64,000 nt of DNA, from positions 62,001 through 126,000 of the forward strand of contig WHVA01000155.1 in assembly GCA_015179125.1 (NCBI GenBank), given 5' to 3'. This document shows positions 30,158-42,030 of this stretch, piece by piece; the first letter of the stretch is position 1, and every line of letters begins with the position of its first letter. A program made the translations under genes and the position numbers. The stretch is from Gautieria morchelliformis. Its lineage: Eukaryota; Basidiomycota; Agaricomycetes; Gomphales; Gomphaceae. The notes under the pieces are model-generated. The model ran no database searches and was not told the DNA's origin. It was given only the letters and a program-made list of their open reading frames with translations.

Positions 30158-30169
30158 GAGAGCTAGTTC

Positions 30170-30560
30170 CACTCCCCATACCAAAGCTGTGCTGGGACAC
30201 CATCAGTATCAACTTCATTGTCAAACTTCTGGAGTCTCATGGCTATGACTGTGATCATCATGAACATTGTGGACTCGGTGAGCAAGGTGTCTCACTTTAT
30301 TCCGATGCACATTATGATCATGGCCCTCAGCATGGCCTGCCTGTTCCTCATGCATGTCTGGAAGTTGCACAGACTTCCCAGACAAGTCGCCTCCACCCGA
30401 GGTCCGCATTTCATCACGGAACTGATGCAGGAGCTCTATCGCCTGCTCGGAATAAAGCTAGCGGCCAATATGGCTTATCCATGCCAGAGCCCCGTGAAAG
30501 GCCACAGAATAACAACGAAAAGGCGATCGTCTCACGCATCTCCAAGTATTCTGTTTAGCA
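30170..30560 (+). pseudogene. Degenerate Ty3/gypsy integrase core fragment
   Basis: The segment decodes, with frame changes, to an integrase core: WDTISINFIV, then VDSVSKVSHFIP, HVWKLHRLPRQV, a decayed RGPHFI (normally D-RGPQF), ELYRLLGIKLAAN and a broken AYHPQ motif. It belongs to a Tf-type gypsy lineage different from the 17-kb element and carries no LTR of its own here. It is a dead remnant directly abutting the truncated LTR end at 30157. Confidence 0.75.
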
Positions 30561-30939
30561 TGGGATCGCTGGAATCCCTCCGAGCTATATAGCAAAACAT
30601 ATATCAGCCTGGTCCCTTCCGCAGCGCCCTCTGCTGTTGTCTACATGTTCGTCTTTTCCGGTAGTTCAACCTGCTACTTGTGCGAAAACGTACCAACCTC
30701 CCCTCCCCCTCGTATGGATTTCAAATATGCACACCAGGCGTATATATATATATACATAAAGATATGTCCTCCCATAAAGTCAATGAATGCATGTCCCCCG
30801 ACCGTTGACTAGAGGTACCCTTAGGCTTCGCAAATACGCCCGAATGGACCAGGATTTAAATATCACTGAAAAATGGTCCAGCCACTCCTCTACCACCAAG
30901 TCACTCAGTGTGGCGATGGGCCGCTGGACATTGGGCACA
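30561..30939. other. Intergenic, nothing recognised
   Basis: A/T-rich DNA with a short (TA)n run near 30740. It probably holds the 3' end of the DUF6533-like transcript on the minus strand. No coding signal is seen. Confidence 0.4.
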
Positions 30940-32610
30940 TCAGATGTACTCCTTTGATTGTAGGAAACGCTGGACGCTCTCGGTATCTGTATCGCTGCTG
31001 AATGTGTCGATATCAAGATCATCGTACGGCTTTGGCTGTTCGCGCGGCTCGCCATCACCAAACTCCTCGATAATCATGTCCCCAGTACGCCGGAGCACAG
31101 CATGGAAACTCATCGTCCGAATACTTGGTCGTGTGGTGCCATTCGGATGATCATTCCTGTACCTGATGTCCATCAAAAATCGGCAGAGGACGATCACGGA
31201 CAAGCTGAAACATCGTCAGGCTTTCAAGACAAAGACACATGTGTAGACAGATTAGAAGTACTGACGAAGTTTGGATTGGGCTAACAATATTCGGAAGAGT
31301 ACTCTGCAGGTTGTCCTTTATCAGTCAGTACAAACGACCTGGCCGAGCAGTCAGCTCACGGTTAATGTCTATCAGAAAATCTAGGAGTGAATAAAGTTTT
31401 GAGATAAACAGGACCATGCCAACGCACAAATTTGGCTATAAGATTCGCCAGACCACAAGAGAATATAACACTGCCATGAGCATATTATTTCAGCTCGAAA
31501 ACTATTGATTCAATGATTGCATGTAACCAACATGTAGCACAGAAGGCCTAATGTCTGGTCAGCTACTATATCTACTACCATCAGTGTGAGAGAGCTTACC
31601 CTGCTGTAGAAAGACACGAGTGAATGACATCTGCTGAGTCCGTGCTACCCTGAGTGTGTATTTGAGCATTACTGCTATGACCACCGTGTCAAATGCTAGG
31701 GAATAGGATTCTTCGATTATAGACACTAAAACCAAAGCGTCTCAACTTCAAGCCCGCTTTGGTGATTGTAGTATATTCTTACATCTGCAAATATGCGTCA
31801 CTAGGCAGTTACATACAATGCTATGAGCACACACCCAACCATAACAACAGGCTGTTTGACAACACATGCATTGCCCGCGACCACTAGCTGCGAAGTGATG
31901 ACTGAATATACATCATACTTGTCAAATGTACAATTGACCTGAAGTCACGTACAATCTGAAAGATTACAGTTCCTAGACTCAAACCCCCAAGTGAGACGAG
32001 TACTCTACGGTGTTGGTGGGAAATTGCGAAGGTTCGTCCAATCAGCAGCACTGCAGAAAAATATAGATGGGCATTTAGAAATCGAAATCCAACACCTATC
32101 CTTACGTTGGAGACTAGCCAGACTTAGCAATGACTTAACGTCGGAAAGGTGAACAAGGTTTGAGCAGACATTCAATAACTTGAGTCGATCTGGTTGGATA
32201 CTACTAGTAGGACCGGGTATAAGGGCCTGTAGAAGTTTGTGAGTACAACTGCGACCAGGAGCAAGTTAGAGTAGCACCATGAATATGTTAATCTCCATAC
32301 ATTCCAACAGTAGTATACCTATTGTAAGGTAGCGACCAATGGCGTAGAGCAGTGCTATAGCCCTAAACTTCCGACTCCACACTTGCACAATTTCTTGTGG
32401 TAGGGTGAGAAGAGTGTCATAGACAAGGAGAACTACGGCAGAATAAGTGAATAACCATGTCGAGGAACTGGATTACTCATACTCAGGGAAGCAATGTTCA
32501 CATAGGACTGAGCAACGCTGATGTGGGTGAGGGGGAGGTCAACGGTTTACGGTGGATTGTAATAGATATATCATAACAGCTTACCTGAATTGGGATAAAA
32601 TGTCAGCCAT
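30940..32610 (-). CDS. DUF6533-like multi-pass membrane protein (multi-exon)
   Basis: The minus strand carries a chain of short exons typical of the basidiomycete DUF6533/DUF6534 family of roughly seven-span membrane proteins of unknown function. Exon 1 starts at ATG 32610 (MADILSQF, donor AG|GTAAGC). The next exon gives SVAQSYVNIASL. A following exon gives VYDTLLTLPQEIVQVWSRK and LLYAIGRYL, the family's YDxLLTxxxE signature. Later exons encode LLIGRTFAIS...LGTVIFQI and AFDTVVIAVMLKYTLRVART. The last begins after TTTCAG with VLCRFLMDIRYRND and ends at 30940. Middle exon limits are approximate. A relic of a sister gene lies at 7546-7893. I cannot tell whether every exon is intact. Confidence 0.72.
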
Positions 32611-32880
32611 TGAAGGTTCCTCCGATCAGAAGCCTCCAACAGCTAAGCATAAACAAAGATGTGATTGTGCGAAACATCCAACAGTTCGATATCCATGGTC
32701 CTTTTATGCGACTACGCCACGGAAACTGATCTTATATACACTTCGCAATACCTCAATTGAGATATATATTTAGTGTCTTCATCATGGGAGGGTGGACGGT
32801 GTGATGTTGGATGGATTGCAAAATTGACGTAGTGGGTCACGCAGTCACGTATCCGTCACAGGCACAAGTTCACATGGTGA
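32611..32880. other. Intergenic region upstream of the DUF6533-like gene
   Basis: It presumably holds the promoter of the minus-strand DUF6533-like gene. No defined element could be recognised. Confidence 0.35.
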
Positions 32881-32884
32881 CAGG

Positions 32885-34370
32885 GTGACGTCAAGATCGA
32901 CCGGCGAATCATCAGAACCCAATAGAAGAAAGGCGCTTGCTGACATTCAACAGCGCCAGAAGATTCAGGAACCCGGGGAGAACGTACCAGAGCAACCGCC
33001 TTATCCAAACCCTCCCTCCTGTTCCCACTACGTCTACTCAGCGCTATTTTCCCTCGCGATAATTCCTAATCCTACCTTGAACCCAGTTATGACGACCTCT
33101 GCATCGAACAATACCTCTTCTTGGACCTTCTCAGCGGCGATGGTGGTGGCAAACACGCAACAAACAGTCATCCCTGCTATCCCCGCGCAACTTCTCGCTA
33201 TGTTTCTGCATCGCGTCTACGTTCCACTTTTTCTTCCTTGTCAAGAGCATGGAGCGAATCAGCCTCGAACGCGATATCAAGTCCTTCAAATCGCTCACTA
33301 AGCCCATTCGCGTTATCGATGCATGCAACTTCATTGACCAGAGAAAGCTTACATTCATACAGTTTAACCAAGCGTATCACAACTTCCTTCGATGCTCAGA
33401 GCTCTGCTGCGAAACCGGCTCCGGCATTCTAGGAGGTTGGAAAGATCATTTCGAACGAACCGTACGTGATCCGAACATGGAAGAGAAGTTCAAGATCTAC
33501 TTGTACATTGCGCCAACAACTAATGGTTCAGCTATTTATCCCAGATGTACTCACAAGGCATACAACAAATGTTACGCGATGGCGCGCGGGACATCAATGA
33601 CGATGTTCGTCATTGACAAACATACGGCTGATCTGGTTGAATCCAGGATCGCGGCCTCAAGGTCATCATCATACTCCGGCAACTGCTACAAGCCCTACAG
33701 TGCATCTTCCTCTTCCAGCTCCGGCAGCTTCCGAAACAACTCTCACTGCAGGCATACAAAAGTTTTCTTGTCTGAAAAACTATTCAAAAGAATGTAAAGA
33801 TTTTCCAAATATTTTTAGTGTTTTTTATGTAAAAAAACTATAATAAAATCTTGTGTTTTTATTAGAATTTGTTGAGCAAGAAAATTGTAAAAGAATTCAA
33901 AGTTCTTTTATAGGTTTCTTTGTGTTTTCACAAAGAAACCTATAAAAAAACACATAAAAAACCCTGCAAAAAAATTTAAACTTTTTTACAATTTTCTTGC
34001 TCAACAAATTCTAACAAAAACACAAAATTTTGTTTAAGTTTTTTTACATTAAAAACAATAAAAAAATTTGGAATATCTTTACAGTTTTTTGAGAAGTTTT
34101 TCAGATCAGAAAATTTTTATATGCCTCCAGTGTCTGGATCGAGTTGGGGGAGCAGCGGCCATCCCTTTCGGAACAAGGAGGCTTTCGGAACAAGGAGGAC
34201 CAACCGTCCGGCCCGAAACTCTGCTTACGCTGCGGAAGGACTCTCATATCTCCACCAACTGCAATGCCAAGCACATCCACAATCACCCCGATCGTAAGAC
34301 CAATGCTTCCATCAGGGACGACGCCTCGTCTACAACTCAGACGGTGCCGCCGTATGCTTTACTGTAAACA
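32885..34370 (+). pseudogene. Decayed gag-like zinc-knuckle gene, split by a MITE
   Basis: A coding region can be followed across frame changes. A Pro/Ser-rich N-terminal part (32885-33245) leads to a helical gag-like part, frame 33249-33740 (IRVIDACNFIDQRKLTFIQF, GGWKDHFERTV). After the inserted MITE come SGHPFRNKE and a CCHC knuckle split by a frameshift (KLCLRCG, then DSHISTNCNAKHIHNHPDR) at 34220-34310. A gag-like domain followed by Ser-rich linker and CCHC knuckle suggests descent from a retroelement gag, or one of the zinc-knuckle families common in mushrooms. Frame breaks and the MITE make it a pseudogene. I do not recognise the exact family. Confidence 0.5.
33744..34132. mobile_element. 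389-bp fold-back MITE-like element with CACTG ends
   Basis: Nearly the whole 389 bp is one A/T-rich inverted repeat. The left end CACTGCAGGCATACAAAAG matches the reverse complement of the right end, CACTGGAGGCATATAAAAA, and pairing continues through GTCTGAAAAAC and AACAAATTCT-type segments to a centre near 33930 (AGAAACCTATAAAA). A 3-bp duplication, TCT, flanks it (33741-33743, 34133-34135). Terminal CACTG with 3-bp duplication is compatible with a CACTA/CMC-type DNA transposon derivative. There is no coding capacity. Confidence 0.82.
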
Positions 34371-35016
34371 TGTTGACTATATTTCCAGGCGTGATCTGCA
34401 GGAGATTATCATTCAATGCGTTTGAGTCCGAAGAGAGAGAGAGTGTGTGGCTCTTCTCCCTTCAGGCCCTCAGGGCGCGAGCCTGACTGGCATGTCGAGT
34501 TAAGCCTGTCAAGGGCCCCCAAAGCAATATTTGTCAACCAAGCTCGTCGACAGGTATGGCACAAGGAACTCGAATGATGATGTTCCATGTAGCTTTCGTA
34601 TTGGTATTTTTGGAGCAATATAAGGAACAAGGTAAGCATTCGAAAACTGGTTCAGAACTTGTGTGACGCTCCGGCTGCTCCGTACATAACCCATCCCCAT
34701 CCCCGCCTCCCTGGGCCCATTCGCTATCAAGATTTAATGCCGAAGCGATGCGCTGTTGTGGGAGGCCATACTGGCAGTTCAGTGTCGACACCCTAGCTTA
34801 TTCCGGTTCAACCTGACAGGGACTTTGCAGACTCAGAACTACATTTTACTTGTCATAATTTTATAACATTTTACCCAGAGTGGGGAGCGATCCTCGGAGA
34901 AAATCACTGAAAATTCTTGCATTGCAAGACCAAAGACGCAATACAGAAGAGTAAGGACGTATCTCGACTCCACAACACAAAAAAAAAAATAAGAAGTATA
35001 ACTTCATCACGACGCC
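34371..35016. other. Intergenic, no gene recognised
   Basis: A short (GA)n tract occurs near 34430 and an A-run near 34980. The latter lies just beyond the ARS2 stop and may mark its transcript end region. Small open frames on the minus strand (34409-34791) show no domain. Confidence 0.4.
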
Positions 35017-38000
35017 CTAGTAGGTCAATTCCACGTCGCCCTCCGCCACGTCATCCATGTCGTGGTAGCTGACTTTCTTCCCGGCTGTGGCCCTCGGGTC
35101 CTCCTTTGCATCGGGAGGTGGAGGTGGAGGTGGACCGGTGCCGGCTCGACCTCTCCGACCGCCAGGGCCAGACTCAAGTGCCACTACAGGTTTGGCAGGA
35201 AGACCCTCCACCCCAGTCAGCGTCAACTGAGAAGACTGCGCGTATCCACCGACACGCTCCTGGAGACGTCGTCCAGAGGGAGGAGGTATCTCATCTCGGC
35301 GGGGAGGAGCCCAGTGACCTTGATGGTAGTAGTCATAGGGAACAGCAACACCGTTGACGTAAGGGGGATATGTTTGCTGAGGGTAAGAACCGTAGAAATT
35401 CTGTATGGGACGGCTATAATCTATTGCGTTGTAGGCTGCGGGGGGGCCCTGAAGTCCATATGCTTGTGGTGGAGGAACACCACTGTTGCCAATGGGAGGT
35501 GGAAGATGAGCGAAAGGCTGCACCCGGTGTGGGTCAAGCGCAAAATTGTTGAAGAAAGGTAACTGAAAGTCACGTCAATCAAAAGCGTAACTGTTGGTGT
35601 AGTCCCATGCTCACTTCCTCCAGCTGTCCCACCAACTCTGGGTGCTTATTCGCAACGTGCTTTTCAACGAATGACGATGCTTTAAAAAGCTTGTTACAAG
35701 TCCGACAACGGTACTTGCCCTCATCCTCTTGCTTGATATGAGGTTCAACGGCCTTTGGCAGTTCCCTACCATAATAAACATTTAGTTCACAATAAATAAT
35801 ACAGGACGACCTCACATACTCCTCATAATTCTTACCCCCATACTCAACGACCTCGATATTCGCGCGATTAATCAGTAAAGCAATTTTTGAGTCAACCCAC
35901 TCAGCCCAACGCTCATCTACAACTCATCAATGTCTCACTCCAAATCGGGAACTATTGTTCACGTACCGTTTCTTTCCCACCGTCGATCATTCTTATCTTT
36001 TGGATCCTTCTCTTTCTCCTTGGGTTTCTCTTTGGCACTGTCCTCTTCCTCCTTTTCCTCTCCAGCCTCATCATTAGTTGATGGAATGACTTTGTCCGGT
36101 AAAGGCTTCCTGACATGCTGTGGACACTTCCTATGCAACTCCTCCACGTGATCACAGACAGCTGCACAATAATAACAAGTATTAAAAGCCACACGAAGGT
36201 ACGTCAGGTACAGATCGAGAGTAATGAGGGACTGAGATTAGAGATGTGTTGAATACACCACGCAAATGAACACAGTTGCAGTCGCAACGTACCTTCTTTG
36301 CCTCCAGTGGAGACTCATCCCCACCGTCTTCCGTTAGGTCACGTTGCACTTGCATTTCTGCCGCCAATCTCTCAACGCGCCGCTCAACGGCTTCGCTACC
36401 TTTCTCAAGAGGCTCGGGTTCTGCATCTATTTCAGTAGGACCTGTAGAAGGCGCCCCATTGGATGCGACGTCCTTGCTATCGGCCATACCAACATCGCCT
36501 TGCTCTCCATCTTTTGCATGGAACTTATTATCCTCCATTTTCGGTTCAGGCGCGCCATCCTTCATGAGCCTGAGGGTTGCGTACTCATCCTCAAGAAGCG
36601 CGGCGAGCTGCCTGATTTGCTGTAGATCTTTCTCAATCCGCAGGGGCGTACTGGCTACCTCAGGTGCCTGGCGCAGACGAGCGAAATACGGACGAGCGAG
36701 ATGATTCACATGCAGTTTAAAGCCCTCAATCTAGGCGAGTGCTTATGAGCGGCTACAAGCATGACTGAGCGCAGTTAAACTAACCTTCTTCTCTCCCACC
36801 TGTGTGACGGCTTTGCTCATGTCAGCATCATCCGTGAACTTCATCCAGCCTGCACGGTAGTAATGCCGCTTCTGAAGAGGGTCGCCCAATGCCAGATGCA
36901 CAAAACCAGGCACAGAGCGACACGCCTATGCACAAGATACATAAATTCTAACAGAACTTGTTAGATATCACACACCTCTTCGATTTTCTGTCTTCCAATA
37001 TCGGGTGGGATAGTCCTAATGGCAATCTGATTGCCCTCAGGAGCGACAAGAACGTCGTCCTCGCGAGGTTGGCGGCCATGTTGATTCAAGGCTTTGCCAT
37101 TACTTTCACTCTTATTCGGACTGTCTGGTCCATTCTCTGGCACATCCTCGTCAGCTGCGTCCATATCTTCCGTATTGACTGCAGGCTTCTCATCTCCCGC
37201 AGAGAGGGCTTCCTTCACGGACGCCTCCGATTCGTACTTCGGATCATACTTGCCGTCCTCGAGATCTTTCAGGAACTGCTCTGACCTGCCCTTCCACCCT
37301 TCCTTCCGCACGCGTGCGCGCAAGTTCACCCACTCTGGTGCGGGGTTATATTTTTCTGAGAACCAAGGTGACTTCTTGTGATGGTCAAACAATGTCTGCA
37401 GCTATAATCCACCAGAGTAAAGAAAAAACGTTAGCTTGAACAAAACGGAACACACCTGAGTGGCAGCGTGTTGCTTTTTGTACTTTTCCCAGCGTGAGCG
37501 AATGCCATCCCGCGTTTTCTTTCCAGCCTCCTTTTCCGCTGCCCTATCTGCTTCGTCCTCTTCCTTCGCTTCCTTGGGAAAATGGCAGCGAAACCATTCT
37601 GCATATTGTCGCAAAGAGGCAGGATGGGGTTGGCTCAGGTGTGGGTCTGGGGGGAGGCGTCCAGAGCGAGTGGCTGAAACTGGAGGATACTGTTGATAGT
37701 TGTGGTAATGGCCACTTCTGCTGCGGGGTGAAGAATAGCCGTACGCTCGGGAATGGGCATCTAAAGTTCCCTTATGGTCGGACTTTCATTCAACAATTGC
37801 AACAATACCCGCACCATAATCGTCACCATATCGAGGGCGAGGATCAAACCTATCTCTTTCGAACGGCGATGCTGAGCGTCGCCGTTTTCGAGATGCTGTT
37901 CGGATAGTGAAGTTACATGGTTTCGTCGGTGATCAAATGACGACAGCGCACCTTCGTCACCTACAGGGCTACGGCTCCGCCCCCTCCCTCGTCTTTCATA

Positions 38001-38180
38001 ATACTCATCCCAGGCCCTTCTATGGTCGGCATCGACGCCGTAGCCAGCATAGCCAGCGGAATAGTCGTGAACAGCGGGATCTGGGTAAACGCCATCCCTC
38101 CTGCGCGGGCTGCGCGATCGCGAGGAGCGTCGCCCGGGATCGGGAGCATAAGCTGGAGGTTGGGCCGGCCAGGAAGACAT
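35017..38180 (-). CDS. ARS2: ARS2/SERRATE-family RNA-processing protein
   Basis: ARS2 couples the nuclear cap-binding complex to RNA processing and decay. From ATG 38180: an Arg/Ser-rich start (RRSSRSRSPRRRDG) with two introns, then the conserved Ars2 N-terminal region (SLRQYAEWFRCHFPKEA, GIRSRWEKYKKQHA, LFDHHKKSPWFSEKYNPAPE). An RRM-like portion follows (GWMKFTDDADMSKAV), then acidic linkers, VCDHVEELHRKCP and DERWAEWVDSKIALLINRA. A C2H2 finger lies at 35579-35760 (YRCRTCNKLFKASSFVEKHV). The Pro/Gly-rich C-terminus ends in VSYHDMDDVAEGDVELTY. About nine exons with 45-60 bp introns are visible. Two N-terminal introns use GTGCG(C/G) donors. Next gene ESF2 is in tandem, 419 bp upstream. Confidence 0.93.
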
Positions 38181-38599
38181 CCAAGTCGAAGATATAACGA
38201 GCGAATGTGGTAAGCTAGAGGAAGTGTAGCGTCCTTTGTGTGGGAGAGCGATGAGTGTCAAGCGTTAAAATAGTGAAGCGAGAGACCGAGTATCAGAGGC
38301 TGGGAGAGACTAGGAGCGAGCATGATGAGAGAGAAACAGACCTCAAAGAGCAGTACACGAGTCGCGCACACAGTCACTCTTGACAACTGTGCTAGAGAAA
38401 AGAAACCCTTAATGGCGCTTACAAGTCTTACTAACGGGGTGCGGAGTTCCAAACCGGTGCACGGGCCAAGATGGACCCCTATGTTGGGTATGAGCTACAG
38501 AAAATCCGGCTCTGTGGGCCAAATTGGTGCACGCTCCAGCCCGCTGAGGACCGGATGTACTGAACCGTTCCCAGTGTGCGTGTGCAGTAATTGGATACG

Positions 38600-39557
38600 T
38601 TAAAACACATTCTTAAATACGCTACTGATATCTGTGGAATTGTTCTTTTTCTCCCTTTCCTGACCTGCTCTCCCCCGTTTACCCTCTTGTCCGCCTTGAG
38701 GAACGGCTCGGAATTTAGCAGATGGGGCTTCGCCACCATCACCTGCCTTGCGTTTTCGCTCCGCACGCTTATCCAAGACGCGTGCGAGTTCGACCTGCCG
38801 AAGGTAATCCCGTTGTTCCGCCCGTGACTGGGAGAGCTCCACGCGTAGACGGGCGGTGTGTACAGCTGCCTCGTGAGCTGCTCGAGATACATAAGCCAAG
38901 CAGAGCATGGAGTGAATTTGCACTCGCCGACTTGTTCTGTTAACATGTTCCATTTGAAGCGGGGAAGATACTTCATGGTCCATACATCGTCTCTCCATCG
39001 AGTGCCCTTTTTCCCACCAATTGGTTGTGCGTTGAGCATGTCAGCGACTGAGCGAGCAACCCTTTTGTCCTTGAATTCAATCCAGCCTTCAGTGTACTGT
39101 GCTTTTTTGGTCGAGGTGTGTTTCCGTCTCAGATACGCTCGCTTAGGATCTGTCACCATGATACAGTCAAACAGGGAAGACCAGCAACAGTTGTTAGCGG
39201 ACCTTCTTGTTGCAGATATACTCGGCCGACTTCGCCGTATGCACTCATGAGGTGGCGCACCTTTGTAGGACGCATGCCCGGTGGTATTCGAGATATGTAG
39301 ACGACACCAGCACGCTCTTGGGCAGCATTGAATTCTGCTAGAGCTTCGGCTGACAACGGCTGTACAATTTGAGGGGAATCTGATACTCCATCATCCGAGT
39401 CCTGACTGCCCTCGTCAGAGATGTTGCCTTCATCATCACTGCTAGGGCTCTCTTCATGGTTTGGGTCGATGGCTAAAATAGCGTTGGGACTCTGGGGCCC
39501 ATCAACCTCTTTAGTCAGTTTTGTACTATCGAGGATCCGAGAGGATGGGGAAGACAT
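38600..39557 (-). CDS. ESF2: Pre-rRNA processing protein ESF2/ABT1
   Basis: ESF2 is a nucleolar RRM protein that assists small-subunit processome and DEAD-box helicase function in 18S rRNA maturation. Exon 1 (39557-39203) carries an acidic N-terminus and the RRM start [20 protein letters not shown]. Intron 39150-39202 follows. Exon 2 (39149-38928) gives [33 protein letters not shown] and [16 protein letters not shown]. Exon 3 (38880-38600) gives [39 protein letters not shown] and a basic tail. To keep these conserved blocks in frame the second intron must be 38881-38927 with a GC donor (GCGAGT) and CGAG acceptor. Without it the frame runs into an unrelated tail to 38479. Confidence 0.92.
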
Positions 39558-40242
39558 TCAGAGTGGATTTTCCCAGGTTAGGGAGGGATTTGATGATGAT
39601 AAGCGCTGAGCGGCACCATAACAGCACACGATGAAAATCTTCCGCGCTGAGACAGTACACTCAGACTCCGTCAAACAGAAAGAGAAACTTAGGACCCATA
39701 TATTTATTTTATACATCTTCATGGCCGGTTGAAAAGATTGACTTCACCAGCCAGCAAGGCCCAAGGGCTAGTCGGAGACTTTCAGGTTTCCGAAAGAGTG
39801 GATTATTGATGAACGCAATCAACACACAGCCGTCAATTATGCCGAGATGAGCGGTTGTCAGGCAGAGACTCTAACAAGTGATTCAAGCCTGTCTGTCAGT
39901 CTGCCAGGCCGCCACTTGTGGCAGTGAGTTTGCTATACTCAAGTCCTGAACTAGCAAAAATGAGAAGACCGGAACAATTCAGGCAAGAAACGAGGGAAAA
40001 GATGAGTGAAAGGATGATGTCACAGCCATGGCAACACTAGTGTGAAATCGAACCCGCGTTCGCCAACCACTCGTTCCTTATAAAGGATCCTGTGCCCTAT
40101 CTCCCTCCCTTTACTCCTCCGCCCCTTCGTTCTTCTACCCGCTGGGCAGAGCCCTCCACGTCCTTTCCTTCCATTTTGGGCTTACAGTTGAATTCGGCAG
40201 CGCCCCCCACCTTCACTTTTGTCTACATTTTTGTCTTGTGCC
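39558..40242. promoter_or_regulatory. Divergent intergenic region; TATA box of the ferritin-like gene
   Basis: This region separates ESF2 (minus) from the secreted protein (plus). TATAAAG at 40079-40085 lies about 160 bp before the plus-strand ATG (40243) and is followed by a long C/T-rich tract (40090-40160), a common core-promoter layout in filamentous fungi. No clear element is visible on the ESF2 side. Confidence 0.6.
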
Positions 40243-41741
40243 ATGCCGTCTATCTCCTCGCTTCTCCTCGCTGCGTTGGCCGCTGCACCACTTTTCTCCA
40301 TGGCGGTGCCTCTCAGAAAAGCTCGTGATGCAGCTGCCGGTGACCTCCTTGTCTTGAGTCCGTCTACCTTTTTAGTTTGGTTTTCAGTTAAACTGACATG
40401 CGCCGCCTCAGACTTTGCCAGTGTCTTGGAGAGACTCGAGACAGAATTCTACACACAGGCCCTGGCCAAGTTCCAGGATGCTGACTTCCAGACAGCTGGG
40501 TACTCCAGCTCGCTGCTCCCAACCCAGCAGTTCCAGTGAGACCTATCTTGATCTACGCGAGTGAATCCAAAAATTCATCATATGTAGGAACATCATGAGT
40601 GATGAGGCCGCTCACTTGAAGACGTGAGTTTATTGCCTTTTGAGCTTCCACGCAGACTCACCCAGCCTTTCCCCAGCTTAAACGTATGATAATATTACAA
40701 TGACTAGTTGACACCGAATCCTGACTAATTACCATTCGTTAAGACATCTATTGTCGCCCTGGGGGACAAGTGATTTCGGGCTGTACCTTCAGCTTTAGCA
40801 GTGTTTTAACCGATGTCAACACTATGGCCGCGACTGCTCGTGTCGTCGAAAATGTTGGCGTTTCAGCTGTGCGTCGTTTTGTTTGGGTTTCGCAGTCAAT
40901 CAATGTCTCATGTCTCGCTGTCTCAAGTACCTTGGCGCTGCACACCTCATATCTGACCCTCGAGTCCTGGAAGCCGCTGGCTCCATCCTGACGATTGAAG
41001 CTCGTCACCAAACGGTGCTCAACGTCCTGTCCGGCACCGGGACAGCCATCCCCCAAGGCTTCGATATGGCCATGTCGCCAAGTGAGGTCCTGGCCATTGC
41101 TGGCAGTTTCATTTCTGGTTGTGAAACTGGTATCCCGTGTAAGTGCACTGTATGACATTTATCAAGCATACTTAACGGCTTTTCTACAGCAAACACGGCC
41201 CTTACCCTAACCAACACCGGCACACCCAGTGCTGGTACCCTCCTGACCTTCTCCTGGTCAGGCATGCCATCAGACACCAGTGTACGTCATGCATGTGTTG
41301 AAATAAACACCTCGGCTAATGCGTCCACAGGGCCTCAGCTGTCAAATGATGATCGGCGGTGCCGTCAATTCCATCTCTCTCCCGCTGAGTGGATGCAATG
41401 TTCCTGCCACCGTCAACGGGCCTGTTGCGATCTGGATTACCAACTCCACCCAGCCTTTGCTCAACAACGTTATTGACCGCAGTACCGCTCAGACCGTTGC
41501 AGGCCCAACCCTGGCCTTCATCGACGCAAAGCCCGAGGCCATGGGCGAGCTTATCCGCGGAGGGTCTGCGAGCTCCTCGTCCGCGACAACATCCATCTCA
41601 CCCGCGCAGGCAAGTTCTATTGCGTCCGCCGACCCCTCGACCGCCACCTCGGCCACTTCCGGGCCCAACCTGTCCACAGGTCCAGGTGCGGATGGTGTCG
41701 TTACTGTCAATGGCTGGACGAACCTTCCCCCCGGCGTGTAA
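40243..41741 (+). CDS. Secreted ferritin-like (Rds1-type) protein
   Basis: The gene starts MPSISSLLLAALAAAPLFSMA, a good signal peptide. It then encodes a ferritin-like helical domain: VLERLETEFYTQALAKFQDADFQTAG, then an exon NIMSDEAAHLKT, and, after further introns, LISDPRVLEAAGSILTIEARHQTVLNVL. These are the Glu/His helices of the family that includes S. pombe Rds1 and other fungal stress- or development-induced secreted proteins. After GSFISGCETGIP comes a beta-rich part (NTALTLTNTGTPSAG, CNVPATVNGPVAIWITNSTQ) and a Ser/Thr-rich tail ending WTNLPPGV. About six exons. Whether it binds iron is unproven. It converges on EAF, with 289 bp between stops. Confidence 0.85.
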
Positions 41742-42030
41742 TGGTAGTGTTCAGATGACCAAATTTGGTGAAGCGGTGGAGAAATAGGGAATAGAAGTGT
41801 AGACATTGATTGGGCAGGCCTGAACACGTCACTGGCCCTTAGCGCTTGAGCGCTTATTTAACTGTGCAGTGCATTGTGACCCTTTGTGCTGTCTTCCGGC
41901 ATTATCTTTACTAGTATTTCATCTTGATATGACGAGGCATTGCCAATGGCGATCACGAGTTACTCATATGGTTAATCTAGTACCGGATTACAATCTACAA
42001 TAGTCCGTCTTGGCTACGAGAGGCGATCAG

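Noticed and set aside
40748-41277. Minus-strand frames opposite the ferritin-like gene
   Set aside because: The plus strand shows signal peptide, family helices and introns; the antisense frames have no domain.
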